Below are positions 28,971 to 38,238 of a stretch of 51,828 bases of DNA, in pieces. The DNA comes from Clostridia bacterium. Lineage in GTDB: Bacteria; Bacillota; Clostridia; Christensenellales; UBA1242. The notes beneath the pieces are model-generated. The model saw nothing but the letters and a program-made list of their open reading frames with translations. It was not told where the DNA came from and did no database searches. Location: positions 1 through 51,828 of the forward strand of contig JAFTYD010000018.1 in assembly GCA_017464845.1 (NCBI GenBank), read 5' to 3'. Position 1 is the first letter of the stretch. Each line of letters opens with the position of its first letter. A program made the position numbers and the translations under genes.

Positions 28971-30868
28971 TGTGTGTTTGTTTTGTTTGGTTCTTCATCT
29001 TTGTTTTTGCCTTTAGGTTCAAATGCGTTTGGAATAATTGAAATTTCTTCGTTATCTAATTGTTCACGGACTTGTTCGTCTATTGCTTCTGAGTCTTTGT
29101 ATCTAAAATCATAAACTGTGTTAATTGCACTATAAACATCATCACGAGAAAAACCAAATTTTGAAAGCATTGAAGAAGAAGGAATTTTAGATGCTGAAAT
29201 TTGAAGTAATCTTTTTTCTTGTTCATTGTTTACTTGATGAAGGTTACCATCATTTCTAAATTCATAGGTATGAGGTGTAGGTTCAAAATCAGGGAATACC
29301 TTTGACAAGATGTCTTTTGCTTTTGCAAGAGCATGTCTTTTTTCTTGGTCCAATCTAATCATCTCTTGTCTTTCTTCTTGTTCTACTTGTTTGATATCCC
29401 TATTTTTTCTCATAAGGCCACACAAGTCATAGTAAGCAAGTTTCTTTGATTCATACAAACTTATATTCTTTTGACCTCTCTTGCTAGATGAGAGCATTTC
29501 TTTTTTATACTTTTTCAAAAATCCTAAAACAATTTTTGAATCTGCTTTTTCTATACAAGGAATCAAAAGTTTTGCTTTTTTCAAAGTTTCTCTTAATTCT
29601 TTTTCTGGAGAGTTATGGTGGTAATGTTCTCCACCTTCATAACTAATCTTTCCCATATGTTCTAAACATTTTTCTAAAGAAAGCACAGGGTCGCTTTCGA
29701 TTGCTGTTTGGTAGATTGTATTAATTTTTCTTATTTTACTTATTTTAACTTGTTGAGGTTCATCACTTTTGTTAATACTTTCAATTCTTCTTGCTTGGTC
29801 CTCTTCCACTTGTTTCAAAGTTTTCTTTGTTCCATTAGGATTGTAAGTTATAGCAAGAGCAGGGTATTGTTGCATAATAAGTGCTCTTTGCTTTGCAGAA
29901 GCAAGGTCAGTGTCAATAACAAGGGAAGCTTTGTGCTGAGCGCTTACTTTGTCATCATTTGGATTTGTGTCATGTTCCCAAGTGATATCTTTAAAGTCTC
30001 TAACTTCAGTTTTATCCTTAACATAGTATGAACTGAAAGAACCTTCAAAAATACTTTTAAGTTTTGGAGATATTTTTTCCATAACCTTTTTACCATATTC
30101 ATAGCCACCAACATTTGCATCAATCTCAAATAAGAATTGGTCATGGTTGTCATGGTAAAGTCTATCAATACCTTCTCTTCTTGATTCACTCCACCATTCT
30201 TTTTCTTCAACTTTCTTTTTTCTTGTCAAATATTTACTTTCTTTTGTGTTAGTAAGAAGTCTAGCAACAGTTTCTTTCATCATAATGTAATACTCAGGAG
30301 AGATATCTTCAATACTTTCAGATATAGTTCTTTCAGGATTTGAAAATTGGTCGGCATGAGTGAGTTCATGGTTTATAACTTTAATTTGATACAAGAATTC
30401 TTTAACACGAGAGTTACCTCCATCATTTCCTGGACGACGAGCAAAGAAGTCAACATTTTCACAAGTATTATGAAAGAAGAAATTGATAGATTTGTCTATT
30501 CCAGAATAGAAAGCACCTGTTCCAGCATCTTTCTCATTGTATGCGTATTTTATTCTAATATCAGAAAGACCATGTTCAATAGCAGAAAGTCTTGTTGTTA
30601 AATAATGTACAGCGAGAGCTTCATAACTTGATATGCTTTGATTGTTATCAAGTATTTTACCTTCAAGAATTTTTTTGCAATAGTCTATTGCATATTTTTG
30701 AGTTTCCTCATCTTGAAAGAAAACTTCATCAAGACCTTTGACAACTTTTTCGTATCCAGCTTTTGTTCCTACTTTAAACACACCATTGATGTTTTTTGTT
30801 GTTGTAGGTAAAGCGCCTCTATCAATATCTGAAAGAACTTTTTTAAGTTTTTCAAGATTTTCGTTCAT
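28949..30868 (-). CDS. large soluble protein with HExxH zinc-protease motif
   Basis: 639 aa, no signal peptide or membrane helix. A zinc site reads INHELTHADQ: H167, E168, H171. The segment FEIDANVGGYEYG downstream supplies a good third ligand, E248, as in gluzincin proteases. Upstream strands (KSINFFFHNT) fit the edge strand of such a fold. The C-terminal ~350 residues are helical, Lys/Glu-rich, with long coiled-coil-like stretches. I do not recognise the family. The absence of export signals is unusual for an HExxH protease. It could act inside the cell or be delivered by a leaderless secretion route (inference). AAAAGGAG precedes the start; monocistronic. Confidence 0.65.
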   Translation of the reverse strand: MNENLEKLKKVLSDIDRGALPTTTKNINGVFKVGTKAGYEKVVKGLDEVFFQDEETQKYAIDYCKKILEGKILDNNQSISSYEALAVHYLTTRLSAIEHGLSDIRIKYAYNEKDAGTGAFYSGIDKSINFFFHNTCENVDFFARRPGNDGGNSRVKEFLYQIKVINHELTHADQFSNPERTISESIEDISPEYYIMMKETVARLLTNTKESKYLTRKKKVEEKEWWSESRREGIDRLYHDNHDQFLFEIDANVGGYEYGKKVMEKISPKLKSIFEGSFSSYYVKDKTEVRDFKDITWEHDTNPNDDKVSAQHKASLVIDTDLASAKQRALIMQQYPALAITYNPNGTKKTLKQVEEDQARRIESINKSDEPQQVKISKIRKINTIYQTAIESDPVLSLEKCLEHMGKISYEGGEHYHHNSPEKELRETLKKAKLLIPCIEKADSKIVLGFLKKYKKEMLSSSKRGQKNISLYESKKLAYYDLCGLMRKNRDIKQVEQEERQEMIRLDQEKRHALAKAKDILSKVFPDFEPTPHTYEFRNDGNLHQVNNEQEKRLLQISASKIPSSSMLSKFGFSRDDVYSAINTVYDFRYKDSEAIDEQVREQLDNEEISIIPNAFEPKGKNKDEEPNKTNTQNKIIEA

Positions 30869-30893
30869 AGGGTACTCCTTTTAATATGAAGAT

Positions 30894-30922
30894 ATTATAT
30901 CATAGTAATTTAAAAAAGTGAA
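30894..30922 (-). promoter_or_regulatory. promoter of the HELTH gene
   Basis: Minus strand: TTCACT, a 17-nt spacer, then a perfect TATAAT with TGA extension. Confidence 0.6.
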
Positions 30923-31044
30923 TAGGTTAAGTTAAATAGAATTTATTTATTTTTTTATTAAATAAAATTAAAAGACAAATATCAATAAAATTTTTCAAAT
31001 TAAAATTATGATAATTTTCTTTTTTGAAAAAGTGCTTATAAACC

Positions 31045-31073
31045 TTGACAAAAAAAAATAATTGTTATATCAT
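31045..31073 (+). promoter_or_regulatory. promoter of the glyS T-box leader
   Basis: Perfect TTGACA, a 17-nt spacer, then TATCAT. The predicted start is at about 31080. Confidence 0.8.
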
Positions 31074-31079
31074 TACTTT

Positions 31080-31224
31080 GCAATGACGGAATTGGCAACT
31101 CCTGAGCAAACGCTTGTCAGCGTAATGACTCCAAATGAGATAGCTATTTTTAGCTATGAAGTAGGGTGGAACAGCGATCACAACTCGCCCCTATGTCTAA
31201 TTTAGACATAGAGGTGTTTTTTTT
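31080..31224 (+). promoter_or_regulatory. T-box riboswitch controlling glyS
   Basis: The T-box core AGGGTGGAACAGCGA (31163-31177) pairs with TCGCCCCTA (31185-31193) to form the antiterminator. The competing terminator follows: a 10-bp stem CTATGTCTAA/TTAGACATAG (31191-31200 with 31202-31211), then a T8 run. Uncharged tRNA-Gly would stabilise the antiterminator. The 5' part is short. A GGA/TCC hairpin (31088-31102) exposes GGC at 31094-31096, a candidate glycine specifier. A GAGC/GCTT hairpin follows at about 31104-31115. The two-purine AACAGCG variant of the T-box is seen in other Bacillota. Confidence 0.88.
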
Positions 31225-31303
31225 GTTATCAAGCTTTTTGTAGTTCAAACTTGATAGTAAAATTTATAACATCTCTATAATAAAAAAGAAAAAGGAGAAT
31301 ATT

Positions 31304-32683
31304 ATGAAAGAAGAAAAAAAAGTAACTATGGACAAAATTTTAAACCTTTGTAAAAATCGTGGATTCGTTTTTCCAGGAAGCGATATTTATGGTGGTTTTG
31401 CTAACACTTGGGATTTTGGTCCTATCGGTGTTGAACTTAAGAACAATGTAAAAAGAGCTTGGTGGAAAAGATTTGTTCAAGAAAGTAAAGATACTTTTGG
31501 TGTTGATGCTGCAATCTTAATGAACCCAAAAGTTTGGGAAGCAAGTGGACACGTTGCAAGCTTTGGTGATCCAAAGATGGATTGTAAAAATTGTAAACAA
31601 AGATTCCGTGCTGACACATTGATTGAAAATCATAGCAAAGGTAGTGTTGCTGCAGAAGCTATGACAAATGAAGAAATGGAAAAATATATTGATGAGAACA
31701 ATATTAAATGTCCACATTGTGGAGTTAAAAATTGGACTCAAATTAGAAAGTTTAATCCTATGTTTATCACTTCTCGTGGAACACTTGAAAGTGATGCAGA
31801 CAAAGTTTATTTAAGACCAGAAACTTGTCAAGGTGAATATGTAAACTTCTTAAATATCCAAAGATCAATGAGAGCAAAAGTTCCTTTTGCAATTGCACAA
31901 ATTGGTAAATCATTTAGAAACGAAATCACTCCAGGAAACTTCCTTTTCAGAACTGTTGAGTTTGAACAAATGGAACTTCAAAATTTCTGCACTGAAGAAA
32001 CTTCAATGGATATTTATAGTGACTACAAAGCACAAGCTTTAAACTTTGTAACAGACCTTGGTTTAGCACCAGATCATCTTCGTTACCATGACCATGACAA
32101 GCTTGCTCATTATGCAAAAGCTGCTTGTGATATTCAATATCTTTTCCCAATCGGTTGGCAAGAATTAAACGGAATTCATCATAGAGGAATTTGGGATTTG
32201 TCAAGACACCAAGAGTATAGTGGAAAATCAATGTTATATACAGACCCTGTAACAAATGAAAAATTCCTTCCAAATATTATTGAATATTCTATTGGTGCTG
32301 ACAGACTTGTTTTAGCGCTTTTGTGTGAAGCTTATGATGAAGAAGTTTTAGATGAAAATGACACAAGAGTTGTTATGCATTTCTTACCAGCAATAGCACC
32401 ATTCAAGGTTGCTGTTTTACCATTACAAAAGAAACTTTCAGACAAAGCAAGAGAAGTTTATGCATTACTTTCAAAAGAGTTTATGACTGACTATGATGAA
32501 GTTGGTTCAATAGGAAAAAGATACAGAAGAGAAGATGAAATCGGAACTCCATTCTGCGTAACTATTGACTTTGATACAATGGAAGATGACACTGTTACTT
32601 TGAGAGATAGAGATACAATGCAACAAATTAGACTTCCTATTTCTGAACTTGTTTCTTATATTCAAGAAAGAATTAAGTTTTAA
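31304..32683 (+). CDS. glyS: glycyl-tRNA synthetase, dimeric (eukaryote-like) type
   Basis: 459 aa, matching the alpha2 GRS1 form rather than the bacterial tetrameric GlyQS. It charges tRNA-Gly. Class II motifs: NPKVWEASGHVASFGDP near motif 1, a Cys-x2-Cys zinc pair in DCKNCKQRF with a second pair CPHCG, motif 2 FRNEITPGNFLFRTVEFEQME, and motif 3 (SIGADRLVLALL). The C-terminal anticodon-binding domain ends VTLRDRDTMQQIRL. The leader is controlled by the T-box. AAAAGGAG lies just before the ATG. Confidence 0.96.
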   Translation: MKEEKKVTMDKILNLCKNRGFVFPGSDIYGGFANTWDFGPIGVELKNNVKRAWWKRFVQESKDTFGVDAAILMNPKVWEASGHVASFGDPKMDCKNCKQRFRADTLIENHSKGSVAAEAMTNEEMEKYIDENNIKCPHCGVKNWTQIRKFNPMFITSRGTLESDADKVYLRPETCQGEYVNFLNIQRSMRAKVPFAIAQIGKSFRNEITPGNFLFRTVEFEQMELQNFCTEETSMDIYSDYKAQALNFVTDLGLAPDHLRYHDHDKLAHYAKAACDIQYLFPIGWQELNGIHHRGIWDLSRHQEYSGKSMLYTDPVTNEKFLPNIIEYSIGADRLVLALLCEAYDEEVLDENDTRVVMHFLPAIAPFKVAVLPLQKKLSDKAREVYALLSKEFMTDYDEVGSIGKRYRREDEIGTPFCVTIDFDTMEDDTVTLRDRDTMQQIRLPISELVSYIQERIKF

Positions 32684-32735
32684 TTAAAAAGTATAATTTC
32701 ATTATTTTAACTAACAATATATTTGGAGGTTAAAT

Positions 32736-32924
32736 ATGAAAACAAAATGTAATACTGGGGTATCTTGTAACGTTTGTGATTGTGTTTATAATGAAGATGG
32801 TCAAAGATGTAACAAAGAAAAAATAGAAGTATCAATGGGGAATAACATTAGTTCAAATGTTGAAGCCGGAAGAGAAACACCTCATCATTTTTGTAAAAGC
32901 TTTATAAGCAAAACTTGTAAATAA
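32736..32924 (+). CDS. DUF1540-type small cysteine-rich protein
   Basis: 62 aa with the DUF1540 cysteine pattern: C-x5-C-x2-C-D-C near the start, N-x2-G-x2-C in the middle, and a late ET...C-x-SF, then a final Cys. The cysteines probably bind a metal ion. The family is common in Clostridia and often linked to sporulation or stress, but its role is unknown. GGAGG sits just before the ATG. It lies 52 nt after glyS with no terminator between, so it may be co-transcribed under the T-box. Confidence 0.82.
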   Translation: MKTKCNTGVSCNVCDCVYNEDGQRCNKEKIEVSMGNNISSNVEAGRETPHHFCKSFISKTCK

Positions 32925-32957
32925 AAAAAAGAGTACATTTTTTGTACTCTTTTTTTA
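32925..32957 (+). terminator. intrinsic terminator after the DUF1540 gene
   Basis: Stem AAAAAAGAGTACA/TGTACTCTTTTTT with a T-rich loop, beginning right after the stop codon. Confidence 0.9.
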
Positions 32958-33072
32958 ATTAGTTTTTTTCAAATTAAATTAAAAAATAATTAAATAATAA
33001 TTAAATAAAAATTAAATAATAATTAATTTGATATTTATTTCATATTAATTTTATTAATTAAAATAAAAAAAT
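32958..33072. other. extremely A+T-rich spacer
   Basis: Almost pure A/T with repeated AATTAAATAATAATTAA-like units, resembling the tract at 16809-16939. No gene visible. It separates convergent units. Confidence 0.5.
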
Positions 33073-33092
33073 AAAAGATAATTAATCTTTTA
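33062..33092 (-). terminator. terminator of the transglutaminase-like/rubredoxin operon
   Basis: Minus strand: stem AAAAGAT/ATCTTTT followed by a T-rich run. It overlaps the stop codon at 33082-33084. Confidence 0.7.
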
Positions 33093-33708
33093 TTTCTTCA
33101 AAAAATTCTTTTCCCATTTTACAAATAGGACAAGTGAAATCTTTAGGAATTTCACCTTCGTGAACATATCCACAGATTTTGCAAACATATTTTTTTGTTT
33201 TATTTTCTTGTGGTGCCTTGTTAATTCTAATCTCATCTAGATAATATTTATATGTAACAGAAGGGATATCGCTTATCTTTTCAATGTTTGTAACTTCAGC
33301 AACAAACATAGTATGAGTTTCATATTTCATAATGTCAACTACCTTTGCAGAAAGGATAGTGTTTACATTATCTGTGAAATAAGAGATACCATTTTCACTT
33401 CTGTTTACATTAGAAATATCACTAAATTTATTAACATTTTTTCCACTTACATAACCGAATTTTTGGAATGTTGCAAGGGGAACATTTACATCTAAAACAG
33501 AAAGATTAAATTCTTTTGTTTCCATAATATAATCATGAGAAAGATTGTTATTGTTGACACCAACAATAATGCGAGTTGGCATACTTGTTATTTGAACAAC
33601 TGAATCAACGATACAAGCATTATCTTTGTCTTGTAATTTTGTTGATAAGATATAAAGACCACAATTTAAGTTTGACATAAGTCTTTGGTCAATTAAAATT
33701 TCTTCCAT
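33082..33708 (-). CDS. flavin reductase-rubredoxin fusion (high-molecular-weight rubredoxin, Hrb-like)
   Basis: 208 aa. Residues 1-160 form a flavin-reductase-like FMN-binding barrel (NCGLYILST, NNNNLSHDYIMET, FNLSVLDVN). Residues about 168-205 form a short rubredoxin: YVCKICGYVHEG, then FTCPICKMGKEFF, two CxxC pairs that hold one iron. This matches Hrb, which passes electrons from NAD(P)H to flavodiiron proteins or rubrerythrin to remove O2 or peroxide in anaerobes. It starts 12 nt after the transglutaminase-like gene upstream, with AAAGGTG as ribosome-binding site. It therefore appears to be the last gene of that operon, an unusual partner. Confidence 0.88.
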   Translation of the reverse strand: MEEILIDQRLMSNLNCGLYILSTKLQDKDNACIVDSVVQITSMPTRIIVGVNNNNLSHDYIMETKEFNLSVLDVNVPLATFQKFGYVSGKNVNKFSDISNVNRSENGISYFTDNVNTILSAKVVDIMKYETHTMFVAEVTNIEKISDIPSVTYKYYLDEIRINKAPQENKTKKYVCKICGYVHEGEIPKDFTCPICKMGKEFFEEIKD

Positions 33709-33720
33709 AATTCACCTTTA

Positions 33721-35436
33721 TCAAGAAACAGATCTATTATTTGAGAAGTTTTGACGCCAGAATTGAGACACCCAATTTTCTGTTTTATTAAGGTCATAAG
33801 TAGCTCTGTTGTTTTCATAATTCCCATTTTCATTTTTTGTTGCTTTTGATGTAACTTTTGCAAGAGTAGGATTTAAGATTTTCTTTCTAGTAATATCAGT
33901 TCCATACATTCTGTTTTCAACTTGAGCAACAACATCAAGACATTTAGCAAGATTTGCAAGAGTAATATTTTTTGGTTTTTCAGTTAATGATTGAATGTTT
34001 AAAATTTCTTGTAAATACATTTTACTAAAAAGTATTTTATCTGCGCTTATTACATCATTAATATCAAACTTGTAACCTTGAACAATTTCTTCTTCTTTAA
34101 CATCAGAAAGAAGTTCCAAAAGGTTTAATTTCTTTGAAAAGATTGAATGTTCTTTAATTTTGAAATCTTGAACTTTATCATAGTTAAGGTTGTAACCATT
34201 AAGTGCACCATTGATGTAATATAAAAGTTCTTTTTTATAACGCAATTTATAATCACATTCAAAGTCAAAACCAAGTGCTTCAAGTTTTTCTTTATCTTGC
34301 ATTACAAGATTATAAAAATTTGTTACTTTGTCATTATATTCAGATTTAACTTTTTCCAAGTTTTCATCTTTTTTGAAACAATATTCTTGAATATATTTGT
34401 CATTTCTTAAATTTTGTAAAGCAAGTTTTTGAAGACAAGAAGTTGAATAAATATCTTTAATATATGTTTCTTCAAGAGTTATTCTTGCTTCTTCAATAGA
34501 CTTGTCATCAACAGGTATTGTGTGAAAATCTTTTTGGAATTCTGTAACCATTACTTTATAATTTTGTAAGAATCTTAAATCATTTAAAGGAACAAGCATG
34601 TGAGCAAGAGTTGTATCTCCAAATTTGTTTTTGCTATCCCAACAAGCATCACACAAAAATACACCTTGAAGTCTGTATTTTGGGTCATCAATATAAACAA
34701 TGTTGTTTTTGTGGTTATAAGTATTTGTACTATCTCTGCTATCTACTCTACCAATCCAAGCAGAGTTAACTTGACAGTTTATTCCACATTCTTTACAAAG
34801 TTGAGCCAAAAGTTTTGCAAAACCAACGCAAACAACTTTGTCGCCTGTGTAAGCAGAAATATGATTTCTTGCATGAAGAAGGTCAGAGTAATCTTCTGTA
34901 TAAAATCTGTCAGCAACATGTCTATAAATCAAAACATATTTTTCAAATGGAGAAAGTTTTGCACCATTGATTTCCATGTTATTTATGTTATAAACAAACT
35001 CTCTTGCTTTTGTATTATAGTTCACAGCTTCTTCAATTGTTGAATTTTCAAAACAAGAAGCTATATTATCTTCTGCTAGTTTATTGTGAATTTTAATAAC
35101 TCTGTTGATTTGGTCAAAGGTATAGTTTCCATTGCCAAATTCACAAAGTATTCTTGATTTGTCAACACCTAAATTTTTAACAAAATCAACGAACTCATAA
35201 ATTGCATCGAAGTTATCACTGAAATCAGTATAGCTAAATTTTATAACAAACATTTCATCAGCGATTTTGTTTTCAATTTTTTTGTATGTGTTTTTATCAA
35301 CCATTTCTGCAATTTCTTTTTTTCTTTTTGGTCCAAGCTTTTTGCTGTATTTTGAATATTCTTCGTCTAATGAATCAACGATTTTGTTGTTGTTCATATC
35401 AAAAAGCATACCATCTTTGCTTGCTGAGAAAATCAT
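33721..35436 (-). CDS. transglutaminase-like cysteine-protease-fold protein C
   Basis: 571 aa, no signal peptide. The catalytic triad of the transglutaminase-like superfamily is complete: C203 in VVCVGFAKLL, H242 in NHKNNIVYIDD, D263 in LCDACWD. A conserved module lies before it (about 115-182): IASCFENSTIEEA, then LSPFEKYVLIYRHVADRFY. A ~300-residue helical C-terminal part follows. Its ATG overlaps the TGA of the upstream gene (ATGA) and AAGGAG is present, so translation is coupled. The reaction (protease, amidase, crosslinking) cannot be told from the triad. The protein is predicted cytosolic. Confidence 0.75.
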   Translation of the reverse strand: MIFSASKDGMLFDMNNNKIVDSLDEEYSKYSKKLGPKRKKEIAEMVDKNTYKKIENKIADEMFVIKFSYTDFSDNFDAIYEFVDFVKNLGVDKSRILCEFGNGNYTFDQINRVIKIHNKLAEDNIASCFENSTIEEAVNYNTKAREFVYNINNMEINGAKLSPFEKYVLIYRHVADRFYTEDYSDLLHARNHISAYTGDKVVCVGFAKLLAQLCKECGINCQVNSAWIGRVDSRDSTNTYNHKNNIVYIDDPKYRLQGVFLCDACWDSKNKFGDTTLAHMLVPLNDLRFLQNYKVMVTEFQKDFHTIPVDDKSIEEARITLEETYIKDIYSTSCLQKLALQNLRNDKYIQEYCFKKDENLEKVKSEYNDKVTNFYNLVMQDKEKLEALGFDFECDYKLRYKKELLYYINGALNGYNLNYDKVQDFKIKEHSIFSKKLNLLELLSDVKEEEIVQGYKFDINDVISADKILFSKMYLQEILNIQSLTEKPKNITLANLAKCLDVVAQVENRMYGTDITRKKILNPTLAKVTSKATKNENGNYENNRATYDLNKTENWVSQFWRQNFSNNRSVS

Positions 35437-38219
35437 TTTATCTCCTTTATTTTGTTGTTATTATTGTTTTTAACATTGTGTAAGTTATCTTTCAAATTAG
35501 AAAGGATTTCATCTGTCATTTCAAAACTTTCTAAATTTGGAATATGTTTTGCTTGTCGCATAAATTCACGAAGATATTGTTCTTCGTTTTCAAAGAGCTT
35601 TCCTTCAAGTTCTTTTAAGGTATCTTTATCACAATCAGGGTTTCCTTTTAGTTTTCTAATCTTGCGATAAAGTTTTGATTGATTTTCGATTATATTAAAC
35701 ATAACAATATTTTCAATAACATTCATATCTTGTGGGTTTCTTGTTTTAAAATATTGTTCAATATTTTTTGAAGTTATTTCGTGATATTTTTGATACATAT
35801 AATCTTCAGCGACTTCTTTTACATCATAATTTTGATGAGATTCTTGTGAAGATAGGAAAGATTTTTGAATATCAAATTTCTTTATATCAAATGGTAAAGA
35901 ATAGAAAATTTGATTTTTTATTCCATACTTACTATCGTTAAGTGAAACAACATTTGCGTAGTAATTGTCTATTTTGTCAGTATCTTCTGTATTGTTAAGA
36001 CATTTTTGTGGGTGACAATTTATTCCCACTTGTTGACAAACAAAAGCAAAAAGAGTGCTTAATGTTTGAGAATTTCCTTTTTTGGTTTTGAAAGCTGATA
36101 TAAAATCATTTTCGCTATTTTCATCACATTCCATATTAGAGAACTTTTCATAGATTATTCTATACTTTTCGAGTTGAGATAATTTTTGACCATTTATTGT
36201 TCTGCTATTTAGGTCTTTGACGAAATTGTCGATGTTTTGTATAAAGCTTTCTACTTCTTTGTTTGAACTATTTGTGTAACAAGAATTTACATTGTACTTA
36301 TCAAAAAGTGCTTTTTGATACTTAAGTAAAGTCTTATATTCTTTTAATGTTAATATTGGAGTAGTGTCAAACTTGCAAATAATTTTTGAAGGAGACACTC
36401 CTGAATTTATAGCTTTCTTTACTCTACCTTTTATGAAATCCATATTGAGTGCCAAGTCTTCAGCTGTGATAGTGATAATAAAGAAATCGTTTTCAAGGTT
36501 GAGTTTTTTGTTAAGTTTATTAAAACTGTTATTTGAAAGTTCTTCTGACAATTTTTCTCTTTGTTCCTTTGGAAGAGGTAATCTCAAAGTTGTTACACGA
36601 CTTTGATATTCTTCATACACTCTTTTATAGAACCAGCCGTTTGCTTCAGAAAGAGTAAAATGTGAATGGAATTTTCTTATATCGTTTCTTTCATAACTAT
36701 TCTTAGGTAAAGTTGATTCAATAGTTGATTCAAGAAGGTCATGTGGTGTTTGATTTGTTCCAAATATTTGATTTTTAGCTTTTGCAACAACTTCCAAACA
36801 TTCCATCATTCTGTCATAATCAAGATTAGATGGGTTTTGAATTGATTCGTAAGCATCACTTATAACCTTTTGAACCTTTTTGCTGTAATCAAGTTTTCTA
36901 GCATTAGATTCTTCAGCAAGACTTTGTTTGTTGCTTTCTCTTATATAAGCTTTACGAGATTTTGCAATAATATCACTGTGGAAGAAGATTAATTCTCTAA
37001 GAGAATAAGTTTCAACCTCATTTTCACTGGCGATATTTTTATTTAATTCGTTTTTGAAATTATTTAAGAATTCTTCATCGTCATACAAGTTTCGTTTATA
37101 AAATTCATTAAAATATTTGTAAATTAATTTTTCGCTACCATTGTAAGAACATCTTTGGTCGATATCAAAACCAAGAGCTTTAAATTCTTCACATTCTTGA
37201 GCTAAAATATATTCCAAGTTTTTGTCAACAAAGTTATTATCAATTTCAAGAGATTGTTTTGCTTCGTATTCAGTTTCTCTTAAAGATATAGTGTAATCTT
37301 TATAGAGTTGGTCGATTTGTGGTTTAAGTAGTCTATAAATAGGAGAATTGCTTGAAATGTTGATAACGCCTTTCTTTAATTCTTCTATTCTAGGGTTGAC
37401 TTCATTAAGATTAAATACCTTTCTTCCATTGGTATGTTTTAAATCTTCAAGTGGTATCATAAAGAAATTGAAACTAGGTTGAGTTTTCTTTTGAGTTTTA
37501 CAATCCCAACAAGCATCACACATAAACACACCTTTGATATTGTATTTAGGGTCATCTATGTAAACGATATTGTTTTGATGGTTGTTATAATTAACCGAAC
37601 TATCAGTGTTTAAAAGCTGTGTTTGACAGTTTATTCCACATTCTTTACAAAGTTGAGACAAAAGTTCAGAAAAGCCAACACAAACCATTTTATCACCTGT
37701 GTAGGTTGATATAGCGTTTCTTGAATGGTAAATATCACTTTCATCTTCAATGTAAAATCTATCAGCAACAAAGTTATATAAAAGAGTGAACTTTTCAAAA
37801 GGTGATAAATTTTCGCCGTCAACCTTTGTGTTATTTATTTTATTGACAAGTTCACTAGCTTCCTTGTTATACTTTAATGCTTCTTCAATAGTAGAATGTT
37901 CAAAACAAGAAGCAATACCTTTTTCAGCAAGTTTGTTGTGTAATCCTATTACATAATTTAAATCATCAAAGTCATACTTTTTGCTTGGGAACACCACAAG
38001 AAGGTCATAAGGAGAATAACCTTCCTTAAGGCGAGTGTTTACTATATAATTTATATAACCTTCATTAACTTGATTTCTATCAAGTATAATTTTCTTTACA
38101 TCAGGTACAATGTCATAGTTCGTTACAAGAGATTTATAAGTGTGTTCTTTAACAAGTGTCATAAGTTTCAAAAACTTCTTTTCACCGTGTAAGTCTTTAA
38201 GTATTCTAGTATTACTCAT
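35433..38219 (-). CDS. double-length transglutaminase-like protein B (active + degenerate unit)
   Basis: 928 aa, two whole units fused in frame. The first has the triad C180 (MVCVGFSELL), H214 (NNHQNNIVYIDD) and D235 (MCDACWD), plus the upstream IASCFEHSTIEEA module. The second starts near residue 515. It repeats the layout (LSQLEKYRIIYEKF, then NSQTLSTLFAFVCQQVGINC, then YYANVVSLND). There Cys becomes Gln or Ser, His is lost and the Asp segment reads FYSLPFD, so it looks catalytically dead. AAGGAG lies 12 nt before the ATG. Middle gene of the operon, 19 nt after protein A. Confidence 0.75.
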   Translation of the reverse strand: MSNTRILKDLHGEKKFLKLMTLVKEHTYKSLVTNYDIVPDVKKIILDRNQVNEGYINYIVNTRLKEGYSPYDLLVVFPSKKYDFDDLNYVIGLHNKLAEKGIASCFEHSTIEEALKYNKEASELVNKINNTKVDGENLSPFEKFTLLYNFVADRFYIEDESDIYHSRNAISTYTGDKMVCVGFSELLSQLCKECGINCQTQLLNTDSSVNYNNHQNNIVYIDDPKYNIKGVFMCDACWDCKTQKKTQPSFNFFMIPLEDLKHTNGRKVFNLNEVNPRIEELKKGVINISSNSPIYRLLKPQIDQLYKDYTISLRETEYEAKQSLEIDNNFVDKNLEYILAQECEEFKALGFDIDQRCSYNGSEKLIYKYFNEFYKRNLYDDEEFLNNFKNELNKNIASENEVETYSLRELIFFHSDIIAKSRKAYIRESNKQSLAEESNARKLDYSKKVQKVISDAYESIQNPSNLDYDRMMECLEVVAKAKNQIFGTNQTPHDLLESTIESTLPKNSYERNDIRKFHSHFTLSEANGWFYKRVYEEYQSRVTTLRLPLPKEQREKLSEELSNNSFNKLNKKLNLENDFFIITITAEDLALNMDFIKGRVKKAINSGVSPSKIICKFDTTPILTLKEYKTLLKYQKALFDKYNVNSCYTNSSNKEVESFIQNIDNFVKDLNSRTINGQKLSQLEKYRIIYEKFSNMECDENSENDFISAFKTKKGNSQTLSTLFAFVCQQVGINCHPQKCLNNTEDTDKIDNYYANVVSLNDSKYGIKNQIFYSLPFDIKKFDIQKSFLSSQESHQNYDVKEVAEDYMYQKYHEITSKNIEQYFKTRNPQDMNVIENIVMFNIIENQSKLYRKIRKLKGNPDCDKDTLKELEGKLFENEEQYLREFMRQAKHIPNLESFEMTDEILSNLKDNLHNVKNNNNNKIKEIK

Positions 38220-38238
38220 TTAACAACATTTCTCCTTT

